From Dolomitihabitans soli (GTDB taxonomy: Bacteria; Actinomycetota; Actinomycetes; Streptosporangiales; Streptosporangiaceae): a DNA stretch of 64,000 nucleotides. The notes under the pieces are model-generated. The model was not told the DNA's origin. It did not search any database and saw nothing but the letters and a program-made list of their open reading frames with translations. The position numbers and the translations under genes were made by a program. The first letter of the stretch is position 1, and each line of letters opens with the position of its first letter. Below are positions 18,539 to 27,626 of the stretch, piece after piece. The DNA lies in contig NZ_JAKNTW010000001.1 of NCBI RefSeq assembly GCF_022213955.1, forward strand, positions 1-64,000. The letters run 5' to 3'.

Positions 18539-19966
18539 ATGGACGTGCGCCCCTTCTGGCTCGCCGGTCATCCCGCCATGGGAGAGGCCGAGCTGACCGT
18601 TACGAACTCACATGACGACCAGATCGTCGGGATCTGCTCGGTGCCGACCGACGAGCAGGTGGAGCAGGCCGTGGCGGCCGCGCACGCGGTGCGGAGACAG
18701 GCCGCGGCGCTGCCGGTGCACGTGCGCGCCGAGGCCCTCGCGCACGTCGCGCGCCGTCTCGCCGAGCGCTCCGAGGAGATCGCCCAGCTCATCATGGAGG
18801 AGAACGGCAAGCCCCTGCTCTGGGCCAGAGGCGAGGTCGGCCGGGCCGTCTCGACCTTCCGGCTCGCCGCCGAGGAGGCCCGCAGGTTCAGCGGCGACGT
18901 GCAGCGCCTGGACACCGAGGCCGCCGCCACCGGCCGGCTCGCCTACATCTCCCGGGTGCCGCACGGGCCGGTGCTCGGGATCACGCCGTTCAACTTCCCG
19001 CTCAACCTGGTCGCGCACAAGGTCGCGCCGGCCATCGCGGTCGGCGCGCCCGTCATCGTCAAGCCCGCCCCCGCGACCCCGATCTCCTCGCTGGTGCTCG
19101 GTGAGATCCTCGCCGAGACCAACCTGCCCGAGGGCATGTTCTCCGTGCTCCCCGTGCCCAACGACCGCGCCTCGACGCTGGTCGAGGACCCGCGGCTGCC
19201 GGTGGTCTCCTTCACGGGCTCGGCCCCCATCGGGTACGCGATCATGGATCGGGTGCCGCGGAAGCACGTCACGCTGGAACTCGGCGGCAACGCCGCGGCC
19301 GTCGTGCTCGCCGACGCCGATCTCGACTGGGCGGCGGCCCGGATCGCGGTCTACTCCAACTACCAGGCCGGGCAGAGCTGCATCGCGGTGCAACGGGTGA
19401 TCGTCGAGGACGCGGTGCACGACGCCTTCGTCGACCGGCTGCTGCCCGCCGTACAGGGACTCGTCACCGGCGACCCCGGGGACGAGAAGACCCAGGTCGG
19501 GCCGATGGTGTCGGCCGAGGCGGCGGAGCGGGTCGAGCGGTGGATCGGCGAGGCCGTGGCCGCGGGGGCCAGGGTGCTCGCCGGCGGCACCCGCGAGGGC
19601 GCGACGATCGCGCCCACGGTGCTGGCCGACGTGCCCGCCGACGCCAAGGTCAGCCGTGAGGAGGTCTTCGGACCGGTGATGATCGTCCAGCGGGTCGCCG
19701 GGCCGGACGAGGCGTTCGCCGCGGTCAACGACTCGAAGTACGGCCTGCAGGCCGGGGTCTTCACCCGCTCGATCGACCTGGCCTTCCGGGCCAACCGGGA
19801 ACTGGAGGTCGGCGGTGTGATCATCGGCGACGTGCCCTCCTACCGGGCCGACCAGATGCCCTACGGCGGGGTCAAGGAGTCGGGCGTCGGCCGTGAGGGA
19901 CTGCGCTCGGCGATGGCGGACTTCACCTACGAGAAGGTCATGGTGCTGACCGGGCTGACCCTGTGA
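18539..19966 (+). CDS. gabD: Succinate-semialdehyde-type aldehyde dehydrogenase
   Basis: A 475-residue NAD(P)-dependent aldehyde dehydrogenase. The general base is Glu247 in TLELGGN and the nucleophile is Cys281 in AGQSCIAVQR. The Rossmann region is GITPFNFPLN with FTGSAPIG. With gabT and a PucR gene nearby it most likely oxidises succinate semialdehyde to succinate; other aldehydes remain possible because this ALDH group is broad. The ATG at 18539 (MDVRPFWLAG) matches the usual N-terminus of such enzymes; an earlier in-frame start would add 31 unconserved residues. The protease gene follows convergently after only four bases. Confidence 0.82.
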   Translation: MDVRPFWLAGHPAMGEAELTVTNSHDDQIVGICSVPTDEQVEQAVAAAHAVRRQAAALPVHVRAEALAHVARRLAERSEEIAQLIMEENGKPLLWARGEVGRAVSTFRLAAEEARRFSGDVQRLDTEAAATGRLAYISRVPHGPVLGITPFNFPLNLVAHKVAPAIAVGAPVIVKPAPATPISSLVLGEILAETNLPEGMFSVLPVPNDRASTLVEDPRLPVVSFTGSAPIGYAIMDRVPRKHVTLELGGNAAAVVLADADLDWAAARIAVYSNYQAGQSCIAVQRVIVEDAVHDAFVDRLLPAVQGLVTGDPGDEKTQVGPMVSAEAAERVERWIGEAVAAGARVLAGGTREGATIAPTVLADVPADAKVSREEVFGPVMIVQRVAGPDEAFAAVNDSKYGLQAGVFTRSIDLAFRANRELEVGGVIIGDVPSYRADQMPYGGVKESGVGREGLRSAMADFTYEKVMVLTGLTL

Positions 19967-19970
19967 CCGG

Positions 19971-20966
19971 TCAGGCCTTCTGGGCGATGGCGTAGAGCTG
20001 CTCGGCGGACTCGCCGAAGTAGGGGCCGTACATGGTGCGGCGGTCGTCGGTGTACTTGAAGCTGCTCACCGAGGTGATCGTGCCCGTCCCGGTCTCCGCG
20101 TCGAAACCGGTGAACCACGGTCCGCCGCTCGACCCCGCCGTCATGTCGCAGGTCAGCCCTTGGTCGCCGGACTGGCCGTGCGGGTCCTGACGCAGCCGGC
20201 CCGCGCAGTAGACCAGCTCCCGGCCGTCGTACGGCGGGTCGGCGGGGAAGCCGAAGCCGTGGGTCCGGCCGCCGCGCCGGCCGCCGAACGCGATCTCCTG
20301 GGTGCCCACCGCGTCGGCGACGTGCTTGCCGTCCGAGGTGTTCAGCGCGACCATGCCCAGGTCGTGGTCGTCGCCCCCGCCCCGCGCCCAGGGCTCGGCG
20401 ACGAACATCCGGCGCGCGGTGTACGACCCGTACGGCTTGCGCCCGTCACGGTAACCGGGGACGAAGGTCCAGTTGTCCGCCCAGGCGCCGGCGCCGTCCT
20501 TGACGCAGTGGCCCGCCGTGACGACGACATCCCGGCTGGCACTGCGCACCGTGCTGGCCGAGCACACGAAGTCGACGCCGGCCAGGGTGAGGAAGACCCG
20601 CCCCGTCGTGCGGGTCACCGCACCGCGCCAGGTCCACCGCGTGCCGCTGGTGGTGGTGCTGGGCCGGGTCGCCCGGTGCTGCCGCCGGGGCGGGGCGAGG
20701 GGCCTGGCGGCCATGCCGAAGACCGGGGGCAGGCCGGTCATCCGGTCGAGCGTTCCCGCCACGCCGAGGGGGACGGCCGCGGCCATGCGCCGCGGCGTCC
20801 AGTAGTCGAGCACGCGGCGTTGCTCGGTCGCGCTGCGTGCGGCCACGTGCTCCACGACGTCGGCCCCGGTGCCCGCCTCCGCGACGGCGGTGTGTCCAGG
20901 CGGCGGAACGCTCAGCAGACCGGCGATCAGCGAAGCGACCGCGAGAAGCGGTGGGGACGAGCTCAT
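19971..20966 (-). CDS. Secreted trypsin-like serine protease (paralogue 1)
   Basis: A 331-residue exported protease. It has a signal peptide at about 1-29, a propeptide-like Arg-rich region to about 115, and a chymotrypsin-fold domain. The catalytic triad can be placed at His153 (TAGHC), Asp202 (DDHDLGMV) and Ser280 (AGSSGGPW). Four cysteines (135, 154, 254, 273) could form the two usual disulfides. It is of the actinobacterial extracellular V8/trypsin-like peptidase type. Start at ATG 20966 lacks a strong ribosome site. It lies downstream of a close paralogue on the same strand, 50 bases away. Confidence 0.9.
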   Translation of the reverse strand: MSSSPPLLAVASLIAGLLSVPPPGHTAVAEAGTGADVVEHVAARSATEQRRVLDYWTPRRMAAAVPLGVAGTLDRMTGLPPVFGMAARPLAPPRRQHRATRPSTTTSGTRWTWRGAVTRTTGRVFLTLAGVDFVCSASTVRSASRDVVVTAGHCVKDGAGAWADNWTFVPGYRDGRKPYGSYTARRMFVAEPWARGGGDDHDLGMVALNTSDGKHVADAVGTQEIAFGGRRGGRTHGFGFPADPPYDGRELVYCAGRLRQDPHGQSGDQGLTCDMTAGSSGGPWFTGFDAETGTGTITSVSSFKYTDDRRTMYGPYFGESAEQLYAIAQKA

Positions 20967-21016
20967 GGGCCCGAGTGTTCACTACCCAGGGTGCCCCTGT
21001 GGCTACTTTTGGTGAA

Positions 21017-22021
21017 TCAGGTCGCGCCGTTGCGCTGCGCCGCGTCGTACACGGCCTTCGCCGCCTGGCCGAAGTAGGGGCCGAACATCAAGTGGGGCGC
21101 GACGTTGTACTTGAAGCTGTTCACCGAGTTCTGCGTGCCGACGCCGGTCGACTCGTTGAAGGCGAGGAACCAGGGACCACCGCTTGCCCCGCCCGTCATG
21201 TCGCACGTCAGGCCGATGGCACGGGACATCCTGGTGTCGTCGAACGCCTGTCCCGAGCAGAAGATCAGTCGTGAGCCGTCATACGGGCCGCTCGCCGGAT
21301 AGCCGAACGAGTGCATCGGCCTGCGCCGCGCCTGGTTGAACGCGATGCCCTGGCCGCCGACGACGTCGATCAGCCGCCTGCCGTCCAGCGGGGCCACGAC
21401 GGCCGCCGCGACGTCGTGGTCGGCTTGCTCGTCGGTGTTCCACTGGGGTGTGGTCACCAGCGTGGTCGCCACCCAGGTGCCGTAGGGCCGCCGGCCGTTC
21501 GCGTAGCCCGGTACGAACACCCAGTTGCGGTGGAAGGAGTCGCCCAGTTTGACGCAGTGCCCCGCGGTGATCACGACACTCTTGTTCGCGCTGGTCACCG
21601 CGCTGCCTGAGCAGGAGGCGTTCCTGCCGTTCGCGGTGGTGAAGAACACCCGCCCGGTGGTCCTGGCGATCGCCCCCGCCCTCGGCCACACCGCTCCGGA
21701 CGTCTCCCGCGCCGCGGCCTGCCGGACGGACTCCCGCGCGGCGGGCGCGGTGGCGGCGACGGTCAGGGGGGTTCCCGCGGTGGCGGTCGTCGAACCGGGC
21801 CGCGCGTTCCCGGCGCCCTGGGCCGGAAGGTCGAGCGGCGGCGCGGCCGCCATTCTCGCGGCGGTCCAGTATTTCGCGACCGTGCGCTGCTCGTTCCTGG
21901 AGTCGGCGGCGTCCCTGCTGATCGGTTTCGGTGCCTGCGCGCTGTGCGCCGTGGCCGCTGGGAGCAGCGCGCCTCCCGTGGCGATGGCGAGAACGGGCAC
22001 CAGCAGTGCCGTGCGGTGCAT
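21017..22021 (-). CDS. Secreted trypsin-like serine protease (paralogue 2)
   Basis: A 334-residue exported protease colinear with the gene at 19971-20966. Signal peptide at about 1-28 (ALLVPVLAIATGGALLPAATAHSA), propeptide to about 118, and a chymotrypsin fold with His155 (TAGHC), Asp203 (ADHDVAA) and Ser280 (GGASGGPW). The two share TGRVF, VVVTAGHCVK-like, FVPGY.. GR.PYG and LTCDMT.GxSGGPWF blocks, so they arose by tandem duplication. ATG at 22021 has a GGGAGG site six bases away. It leads the pair, reading from an unusually AT-rich promoter region. Confidence 0.9.
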   Translation of the reverse strand: MHRTALLVPVLAIATGGALLPAATAHSAQAPKPISRDAADSRNEQRTVAKYWTAARMAAAPPLDLPAQGAGNARPGSTTATAGTPLTVAATAPAARESVRQAAARETSGAVWPRAGAIARTTGRVFFTTANGRNASCSGSAVTSANKSVVITAGHCVKLGDSFHRNWVFVPGYANGRRPYGTWVATTLVTTPQWNTDEQADHDVAAAVVAPLDGRRLIDVVGGQGIAFNQARRRPMHSFGYPASGPYDGSRLIFCSGQAFDDTRMSRAIGLTCDMTGGASGGPWFLAFNESTGVGTQNSVNSFKYNVAPHLMFGPYFGQAAKAVYDAAQRNGAT

Positions 22022-22260
22022 GCGTACCTCCCGGGGAGCGGATTGCTAAATTCGGAAGGTAGTAGGGGGAGATATCCGATTTCCATGACTTGCAGAGATG
22101 GATATATGGATATTTCAACTTCTGTCATAAAACACCCATAGTTGGCAATCTTCATGCTTATATATTCAACTCGCTGGTATTCCGGGTGGATATGTGCCGC
22201 AGCTGCCGCGGTGGCCGCCAGGCGGGGCCGGGGCGGGAGTCGCGTCCGGCGGCCCCCGTG
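22022..22260. promoter_or_regulatory. AT-rich divergent promoter region between protease and dxr genes
   Basis: The region 22040-22190 is strikingly AT-rich for this genome. It contains GGATAT three times (22100, 22108, 22188) and its complement once (22072). It should hold the protease promoter and possibly an activator site; no gene is visible. Confidence 0.5.
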
Positions 22261-22279
22261 AGGAGGTGAGAATAGGGGG

Positions 22280-23461
22280 GTGGATTCAGACATCACGCGC
22301 TCCGTCGTCCTGCTGGGGGCGACCGGGTCGATCGGCACCCAGGCTCTGGACGTCATCGCCAGGAACCCCGAGCGGTTCACGGTCACCGGGCTGGCGGCGG
22401 GCGGCGGCAGGGTGGACCTGCTGGCCCGGCAGGCAGCCCGGTTCGAGGTGGAGGTGGTCGCGGTCGCCGATACGGCGGCTGTGGGGGCGGTGCGGGAGGC
22501 GCTGGCCGCGCACGGGTCGCGGGCCAGGGTGCTGGCCGGCCCCGAGGGGGTCGCCGAGGTCGCGGCGTGGCCGTGCGACGTGGTGCTGAACGGCATCACC
22601 GGCGCCCTGGGCCTGACCTCCACGCTGGCGGCCCTGGAGGCGGGCCGGATGCTCGCGCTGGCCAACAAGGAGTCCCTGATCATGGGCGGGGCCCTGGTCA
22701 AGCGGTTGGCGAAGCCCGGCATGCTGGTGCCGGTCGACTCCGAGCACTCGGCGCTGGCGCAGTGCCTGTGGGCGGCGGGCCCGTCGGGCGAGGACGCGCG
22801 CGCCGTACGGCGGCTGATCGTGACCGCCAGCGGCGGTCCCTTCCGCGGCCGGACGCGGGCCGACCTCGCGGACGTGACCCCCGAGCAGGCCCTGGCCCAT
22901 CCCACCTGGTCGATGGGCCCGGTGATCACCATCAACTCGGCCACCCTGGTCAACAAGGGCCTTGAGGTCATCGAGGCCAACCTGTTGTTCGATCTCGGGT
23001 TCGACCGGATCCACGTGGTGGTCCATCCGCAGTCGATGATCCACTCCATGGTGGAGTTCGTCGACGGCGCGGTGATCGCGCAGGCGAGCCCGCCGGACAT
23101 GTGCCTGCCGATCGGGCTGGCCCTGGGCTGGCCGGAGCGGGTGCCCGGGGTGGCGCGGGCGGTCGACTGGAGCGTGGCCCAGTCGTGGACCTTCGAGCCC
23201 CTCGACGACGAGGCGTTCCCCTCCGTCGCGCTGGCCAGGCACGTCGGCACCCAGGGCGGCACCGCCCCCGCCGTCTACAACGCCGCCAACGAGGTGTGCG
23301 TCGACGCGTTCGTGGCGGGCCGGCTGCCCTTCCTCGGCATCGTCGACACCATCGCCGAGGTCGTCTCCCAGCACACCGGCACGGCCGCCGACACGGTGGC
23401 CGAGGTGCTCGACGCCGACGCGTGGGCGAGGGCGCGGGCGCGGGAACTCACCGGGCACTGA
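22280..23461 (+). CDS. dxr: 1-deoxy-D-xylulose 5-phosphate reductoisomerase
   Basis: A 393-residue cytosolic NADPH-dependent enzyme that makes 2-C-methyl-D-erythritol 4-phosphate, the second step of the non-mevalonate isoprenoid pathway. The NADPH loop GATGSIG lies at 13-19. The metal and substrate motifs [57 protein letters not shown] and YNAANE are all present. The GTG start is preceded at ten bases by AGGAGGTGAG, the strongest ribosome site in the window. ispG follows 184 bases later. The site-2 protease gene that commonly lies between these two in actinobacteria is absent. Confidence 0.97.
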   Translation: MDSDITRSVVLLGATGSIGTQALDVIARNPERFTVTGLAAGGGRVDLLARQAARFEVEVVAVADTAAVGAVREALAAHGSRARVLAGPEGVAEVAAWPCDVVLNGITGALGLTSTLAALEAGRMLALANKESLIMGGALVKRLAKPGMLVPVDSEHSALAQCLWAAGPSGEDARAVRRLIVTASGGPFRGRTRADLADVTPEQALAHPTWSMGPVITINSATLVNKGLEVIEANLLFDLGFDRIHVVVHPQSMIHSMVEFVDGAVIAQASPPDMCLPIGLALGWPERVPGVARAVDWSVAQSWTFEPLDDEAFPSVALARHVGTQGGTAPAVYNAANEVCVDAFVAGRLPFLGIVDTIAEVVSQHTGTAADTVAEVLDADAWARARARELTGH

Positions 23462-23645
23462 CGCGAATCATCACCATTGACCCGAATTGCGGTAAATGGG
23501 TGACCGATATGGTGTGGCCGCCGGGACCCCCGGCGGCACGGGTGTCGCCGCGGTGGCCCCGTGACTCCCGGCACTACCTACACTGGTGGGGTCGGAATGA
23601 GCGACTGTCAGGCCCGTCGCGTCGCCAACCAGTCAAGGTGCTGAG
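23462..23645 (+). other. 184-base gap between dxr and ispG, no gene
   Basis: No open frame with a site-2 protease HExxH motif or membrane segments occurs here, nor a remnant I can recognise. TACACT at about 23579 may be a -10 hexamer for ispG. Confidence 0.55.
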
Positions 23646-24806
23646 ATGTCTGTAGATCTTGGGATTCCCTCCGTGCGGAACCGCCCGATCGCGGAGCGCA
23701 GGAGGTCACGGCAGATCATGGTGGGTGCCGTGCCGGTGGGCGGCGACGCTCCCGTGACCGTCCAGTCCATGACCACGACCGTGACCGCCGACATCAACGC
23801 GACCCTGCAGCAGATCGCGGAGCTGACGGCCTCCGGGTGCCAGATCGTGCGGGTGGCGGTGCCCTCGCAGGACGACGCCGACGCGCTGCCGATCATCGCG
23901 CGCAAGTCGCAGATCCCGGTGATCGCCGACATCCACTTCCAGCCGAAATACGTCTTCGCGGCGATCGAGGCCGGTTGCGCGGCGGTCCGCGTCAACCCGG
24001 GGAACATCAAGAAGTTCGACGACAAGATCGGGGAGATCGCCAGGGCGGCCGCCGACCACGGCGTCCCGATCCGGATCGGCGTCAACGCCGGCTCCCTCGA
24101 CCCCAGGCTGATGGAGAAGTACGGCAAGGCCACGCCCGAGGCGCTGGTCGAGTCGGCGTTGTGGGAGTGCTCGCTGTTCGAGGAGCACGGCTTCCGCGAC
24201 ATCAAGATCTCGGTCAAGCACCACGACCCGGTCGTCATGATCCAGGCGTATCGCCAGCTCGCCGCCCGCTGCGACTACCCGTTGCACCTGGGCGTCACCG
24301 AGGCCGGCCCCGCCTTCCAGGGCACGATCAAGTCGGCGGTCGCCTTCGGCGCGCTGCTGGCCGAGGGCATCGGCGACACGATCAGGGTCTCGCTCTCCGC
24401 GCCGCCGGTCGAGGAGGTCAAGGTCGGCATCGGCATCCTGGAGTCGCTCAACCTGCGCGAGCGCGGTCTGGAGATCGTCTCCTGCCCCTCGTGCGGCCGG
24501 GCCCAGGTCGACGTCTACACGCTCGCCGAGCAGGTGCACGCGGGGCTCGACGGCCTGAAGGTGCCGCTCCGGGTCGCGGTCATGGGATGCGTCGTCAACG
24601 GGCCCGGCGAGGCCCGCGAGGCCGACCTGGGCGTGGCGTCGGGCAATGGCAAGGGTCAGATCTTCGTCAAGGGCGAGGTCATCAAGACCGTGCCCGAGTC
24701 GCAGATCGTCGAGACCCTGATCGAGGAGGCCCTGCGCCTGGCCGAGGCGATGGGCGTCGACGTGGACCTCGACGACGATTCGGGCCCCGAGGTCATTGTC
24801 GGCTGA
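23646..24806 (+). CDS. ispG: (E)-4-hydroxy-3-methylbut-2-enyl-diphosphate synthase
   Basis: A 386-residue 4Fe-4S enzyme converting MEcPP to HMBPP in the non-mevalonate pathway. The N-terminal TIM barrel carries [31 protein letters not shown] and VRVNPGNI. The cluster cysteines are C280 and C283 (CPSCGR) and C315 (CVVNGPGE), with Glu322 as the usual fourth ligand. Length and motifs are normal. ATG at 23646 follows TCAAGGTGCTGAG. With dxr it gives the organism two steps of the pathway in one locus. Confidence 0.97.
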   Translation: MSVDLGIPSVRNRPIAERRRSRQIMVGAVPVGGDAPVTVQSMTTTVTADINATLQQIAELTASGCQIVRVAVPSQDDADALPIIARKSQIPVIADIHFQPKYVFAAIEAGCAAVRVNPGNIKKFDDKIGEIARAAADHGVPIRIGVNAGSLDPRLMEKYGKATPEALVESALWECSLFEEHGFRDIKISVKHHDPVVMIQAYRQLAARCDYPLHLGVTEAGPAFQGTIKSAVAFGALLAEGIGDTIRVSLSAPPVEEVKVGIGILESLNLRERGLEIVSCPSCGRAQVDVYTLAEQVHAGLDGLKVPLRVAVMGCVVNGPGEAREADLGVASGNGKGQIFVKGEVIKTVPESQIVETLIEEALRLAEAMGVDVDLDDDSGPEVIVG

Positions 24807-24894
24807 GCCGATCGCACCCGGCAATCATTTGCTTACCGAATGGTAATCTCTGTAGAGACTCCGAGTAATCGACTCGTCACCTAGGGGAACATTT

Positions 24895-24916
24895 CTCTGT
24901 CCACTGAACAGAGGAG
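24895..24916 (+). promoter_or_regulatory. Small hairpin touching the ribosome site of the S33 peptidase gene
   Basis: CTCTGT (24895-24900) and ACAGAG (24908-24913) are perfect arms around a 7-nt loop. The ribosome site GAGGAG (24911-24916) overlaps the right arm, so folding would partly mask it. Confidence 0.35.
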
Positions 24917-24925
24917 CGCTGTCGG

Positions 24926-26593
24926 GTGAAGCGGGTCGTCGCAGTTTTCGCGAGCATGTCGATGCTGGCCGCAGGGATGGGAGTCGCCACCGAGGAGGCG
25001 GCCGCGGAGGCCGGGGCCAAGGAGGCGGCCGAGGTCGCCTGGGGGCCCTGCCAGGCGGGTAACAGGGCCTCGCCGGGAGCGCCGGCGAGGAAGGGCTCCA
25101 GTGCGCCGTCACGGGTGGAGTGCACCTCGGTCCGGGTGCCGCTCGACTACCGCGAGCCGTACGGCCAGACCATCACGCTGGCGCTGAACCGGGTGCGCGG
25201 CACGGTCTCCCGGGACCACAACCACCTCGGGGTGCTGCTGGTGAACCCCGGCGGGCCGGGGGCCTCCGGGCGCGCCCTGGCCAAGCACGTCGCCGACACG
25301 CTGCCTGACGGGCTGGCGAACAGGTTCGACGTGATCGGGTTCGACCCGCGGGGGGTGGGCGACAGCGTGCCCGCGCTGACCTGCGTAGACGCGGAGAAGC
25401 TGTACGCGGCGCCCCGCCTGGACCACGTGCCGCGCACCACCACCGCGGAGCGGACCCTGGCCGACCGGGCCAGGGGGTACGCCACGGCGTGCGGCAACCG
25501 CTGGTCCTGGATGCTGCCCCACCTGACGACCGAGAACTCCGCCAGGGACATCGACTCGATCAGGAGGGCCCTGGGCGAGGAGCGTGTGAGCTACCTCGGT
25601 TACTCCTACGGCAGCTACCTCGGAGCCGTCTACGCCACCCTGTTCCCCAACCGCGTCAAGCGGCTGGTCCTGGACAGCGTGGTCGACCCGAAGGGCGACT
25701 GGTACGCCTCGAACATCGCCCAGAACCACTCCTTCGAGCGGCGGCACCGCGACTTCCTGGCCTGGACGGCCCGCCACAACAACGTCTACCGGCTGGGCAG
25801 GGACCAGACCAAGGTCCGGTTCGCCTGGAACTCCATGCGCGACCGGTTGGGCGCACGCCCCGCCGAGGGGACGGTCGGCCCGAGCGAGCTCGACGACACC
25901 TTCACCGCCGGCGGATACTCCGACACGATCTGGCCGCAGCTCGCCCAGGCGTTCTCCGACTACGTGCGCAGGGGCCAGACCAAGGGTCTCCTCGCCGCGT
26001 ACCAGCAGCACGGCAGACTCGGCGCGAGCGACGAGAACGGTTACGCCGTCTACCTGGGCGTCCAGTGCGGCGACTCGCCCTGGCCGCGCGACTGGGCGAG
26101 GTGGCACGCCGACATGGCCGCGTCGCACACCAGGTCACCCTTCATGACCTGGCCGAACGCGTGGTACAACGCGCCGTGCGCGTTCTGGCCGCGGCGGGGT
26201 GGCACGCCCGTGCGCGTCACCGGTGACCGGCGGCTCCCGCCCATCCTGATGCTCCAGGCCGAACGCGACGCGGCCACGCCGCGGGAGGGGGCGTTGCGGA
26301 TGCGGCAGGCGCTCGGCAGCGCCAGCCTCGTCGTCGAGCCGGGCGGGAACCACGGAGTGGTCCTGTCGGGCAACGCGTGCGCGGACCGGCGTCTCGCCGC
26401 CTACCTGCGCGACGGTTCGGTCCCCGTGCGCCGTCCCGGTTCACGGCCGGACGCGCGGTGCCCGAGCAAGCCGGCGCCCCGGCCGAACCAGCCGGCCCGC
26501 ACGACTACGGAACCGGCCCGCACGACTACGGAAAAGGTCATCGAGCAGCCGGAGTCGAACCCGCTCCTGGGTGGAATCCTCAGCGGACAGTAA
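24926..26593 (+). CDS. Secreted S33-family tripeptidyl aminopeptidase-like alpha/beta hydrolase
   Basis: A 555-residue exported hydrolase of the SlpD/SlpE-like tripeptidyl aminopeptidase group. The signal peptide is at about 1-27. The oxyanion region is VNPGGPGASG, the nucleophile Ser227 lies in GYSYGSYLG, the acid Asp in QAERDAATP and the base His in GGNHGVVL. The C-terminal tail after about 505 is low-complexity and contains the duplicated ARTTTEP/ARTTTEK unit. GTG at 24926 follows GAGGAG at nine bases. It sits between ispG and the GNAT gene that are neighbours in mycobacteria, so it may be an insertion into an old locus. Confidence 0.88.
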   Translation: MKRVVAVFASMSMLAAGMGVATEEAAAEAGAKEAAEVAWGPCQAGNRASPGAPARKGSSAPSRVECTSVRVPLDYREPYGQTITLALNRVRGTVSRDHNHLGVLLVNPGGPGASGRALAKHVADTLPDGLANRFDVIGFDPRGVGDSVPALTCVDAEKLYAAPRLDHVPRTTTAERTLADRARGYATACGNRWSWMLPHLTTENSARDIDSIRRALGEERVSYLGYSYGSYLGAVYATLFPNRVKRLVLDSVVDPKGDWYASNIAQNHSFERRHRDFLAWTARHNNVYRLGRDQTKVRFAWNSMRDRLGARPAEGTVGPSELDDTFTAGGYSDTIWPQLAQAFSDYVRRGQTKGLLAAYQQHGRLGASDENGYAVYLGVQCGDSPWPRDWARWHADMAASHTRSPFMTWPNAWYNAPCAFWPRRGGTPVRVTGDRRLPPILMLQAERDAATPREGALRMRQALGSASLVVEPGGNHGVVLSGNACADRRLAAYLRDGSVPVRRPGSRPDARCPSKPAPRPNQPARTTTEPARTTTEKVIEQPESNPLLGGILSGQ

Positions 26594-26640
26594 AGAAACG
26601 GGGGTCTGGGGCGGTTCCTGCTAAATTCGGGGAGGTCGCG

Positions 26641-26652
26641 TACGCTTGGCGG
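26641..26652 (+). promoter_or_regulatory. Putative leaderless -10 of the GNAT gene
   Basis: TACGCT (26641-26646) is followed by exactly six bases and the GTG start. There is no ribosome site between them. Confidence 0.45.
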
Positions 26653-27498
26653 GTGATGCTGCGAACATCGGCGTCGCGCGTGCTCGACGACAGCGATCGC
26701 GAAGAGGTTCTTGCTCTCCTTGACATCGATCCTGTCGCCAACGTCTTCGTCGCCTCGCGGGTGCGGTCCGTCGGGCTCAACCCGGCCAGGCTCGGCGGAC
26801 AGATGTGGGGATTCGGCGCGCGCGGAGGTCTGACCTCATTGTGTTATGCGGGCGCCAACCTCGTCCCCGTCAACGCCGGGACCGACGCCGTGCACGCCTT
26901 CGCCGACCGTGCGCGCAGGCAGGGCAGGCGCTGCTCGTCGATCGTCGGCCCGGCGCGCGCGGTCGAGCCGCTGTGGGAGCTGCTCCAGCCGCACTGGGGG
27001 CCCGCGCGCGCCGTCCGCTGGGCGCAGCCGGCGATGGTGATGTCCTCCCGGTCGCCGGTGCCCGCCGACCCGCTGGTGCGGCGGGTCCGCCCGGAGGAGT
27101 TCGAGACGGTGCTGCCCGCGTGCGTGGCGATGTTCACCGAGGAGGTCGGCGTCTCGCCGGACGCGGGCGACGGCGGCGCGCTGTATCGCACGCGGGTCGC
27201 CGAGCTGATCCGGATCGGCCGCTCCTACGCGCGCATCGAGGGACGCCAGGTGGTGTTCAAGGCCGAGATCGGCGCGGTCACCCCGCTCGCTTGCCAGATC
27301 CAGGGCGTGTGGGTGCACCCGGACCGGCGCGGGCAGGGGCACGCCGCCGCCGGGATGGCCGCCGTGGTCGACTACGCGCTCGGCTGCTTCGCGCCGCTGG
27401 TCACCCTGTACGTCAACGACTTCAACGCGCCGGCCCGCGCGGTCTACCGCAAGGTCGGGTTCGAAGAAGTCGACACCTTCATGTCCGTGCTGTTCTGA
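26653..27498 (+). CDS. GNAT acetyltransferase with N-terminal DUF4081 domain
   Basis: A 281-residue protein. Residues about 10-115 form a DUF4081-type domain (DREEVLALLDIDPVANVFVASRV, GANLVPVNAGTDAVHAF). Residues about 130-281 form a GNAT fold with the acetyl-CoA loop VWVHPDRRGQGHAAAGM and the VTLYVNDFNAPARAVYRKVGFE core. It corresponds to the acetyltransferase downstream of ispG in mycobacteria. The target is unknown. I chose GTG at 26653 because TACGCT ends six bases before it; ATG one codon later is the alternative. Its 3' end lies inside a 68-bp tandem duplication. Confidence 0.85.
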   Translation: MMLRTSASRVLDDSDREEVLALLDIDPVANVFVASRVRSVGLNPARLGGQMWGFGARGGLTSLCYAGANLVPVNAGTDAVHAFADRARRQGRRCSSIVGPARAVEPLWELLQPHWGPARAVRWAQPAMVMSSRSPVPADPLVRRVRPEEFETVLPACVAMFTEEVGVSPDAGDGGALYRTRVAELIRIGRSYARIEGRQVVFKAEIGAVTPLACQIQGVWVHPDRRGQGHAAAGMAAVVDYALGCFAPLVTLYVNDFNAPARAVYRKVGFEEVDTFMSVLF

Positions 27499-27626
27499 CC
27501 AGCCGGTCGAACGGTCGTTCCAGTTCGGTGGCGGGGTCGCCGGTCAGCTCCGCGTGGGTGTTCTGACCAGCCGGTCGAACAGTCGCTCCAGTTCGGTGGC
27601 CGGGTCGCCGGTCAGCCCCGCGTGCA
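27491..27626. repeat. 68-bp tandem duplication at a convergent gene junction
   Basis: 27491-27556 and 27559-27624 are the same 66 bases with four differences, in tandem with a period of 68. Each copy starts with TGTTCTGACC, the 3' end of the GNAT gene, and runs into sequence coding for the C-terminus of the DUF3037 protein. Because 68 is not a multiple of three, the DUF3037 frame now ends at a new stop inside the left copy. Confidence 0.93.

Noticed and set aside
22044-26630. Shared 12-mer TGCTAAATTCGG at 22044 and 26619
   Set aside because: One 12-base match between two regions of this size is expected by chance and positions relative to genes differ.
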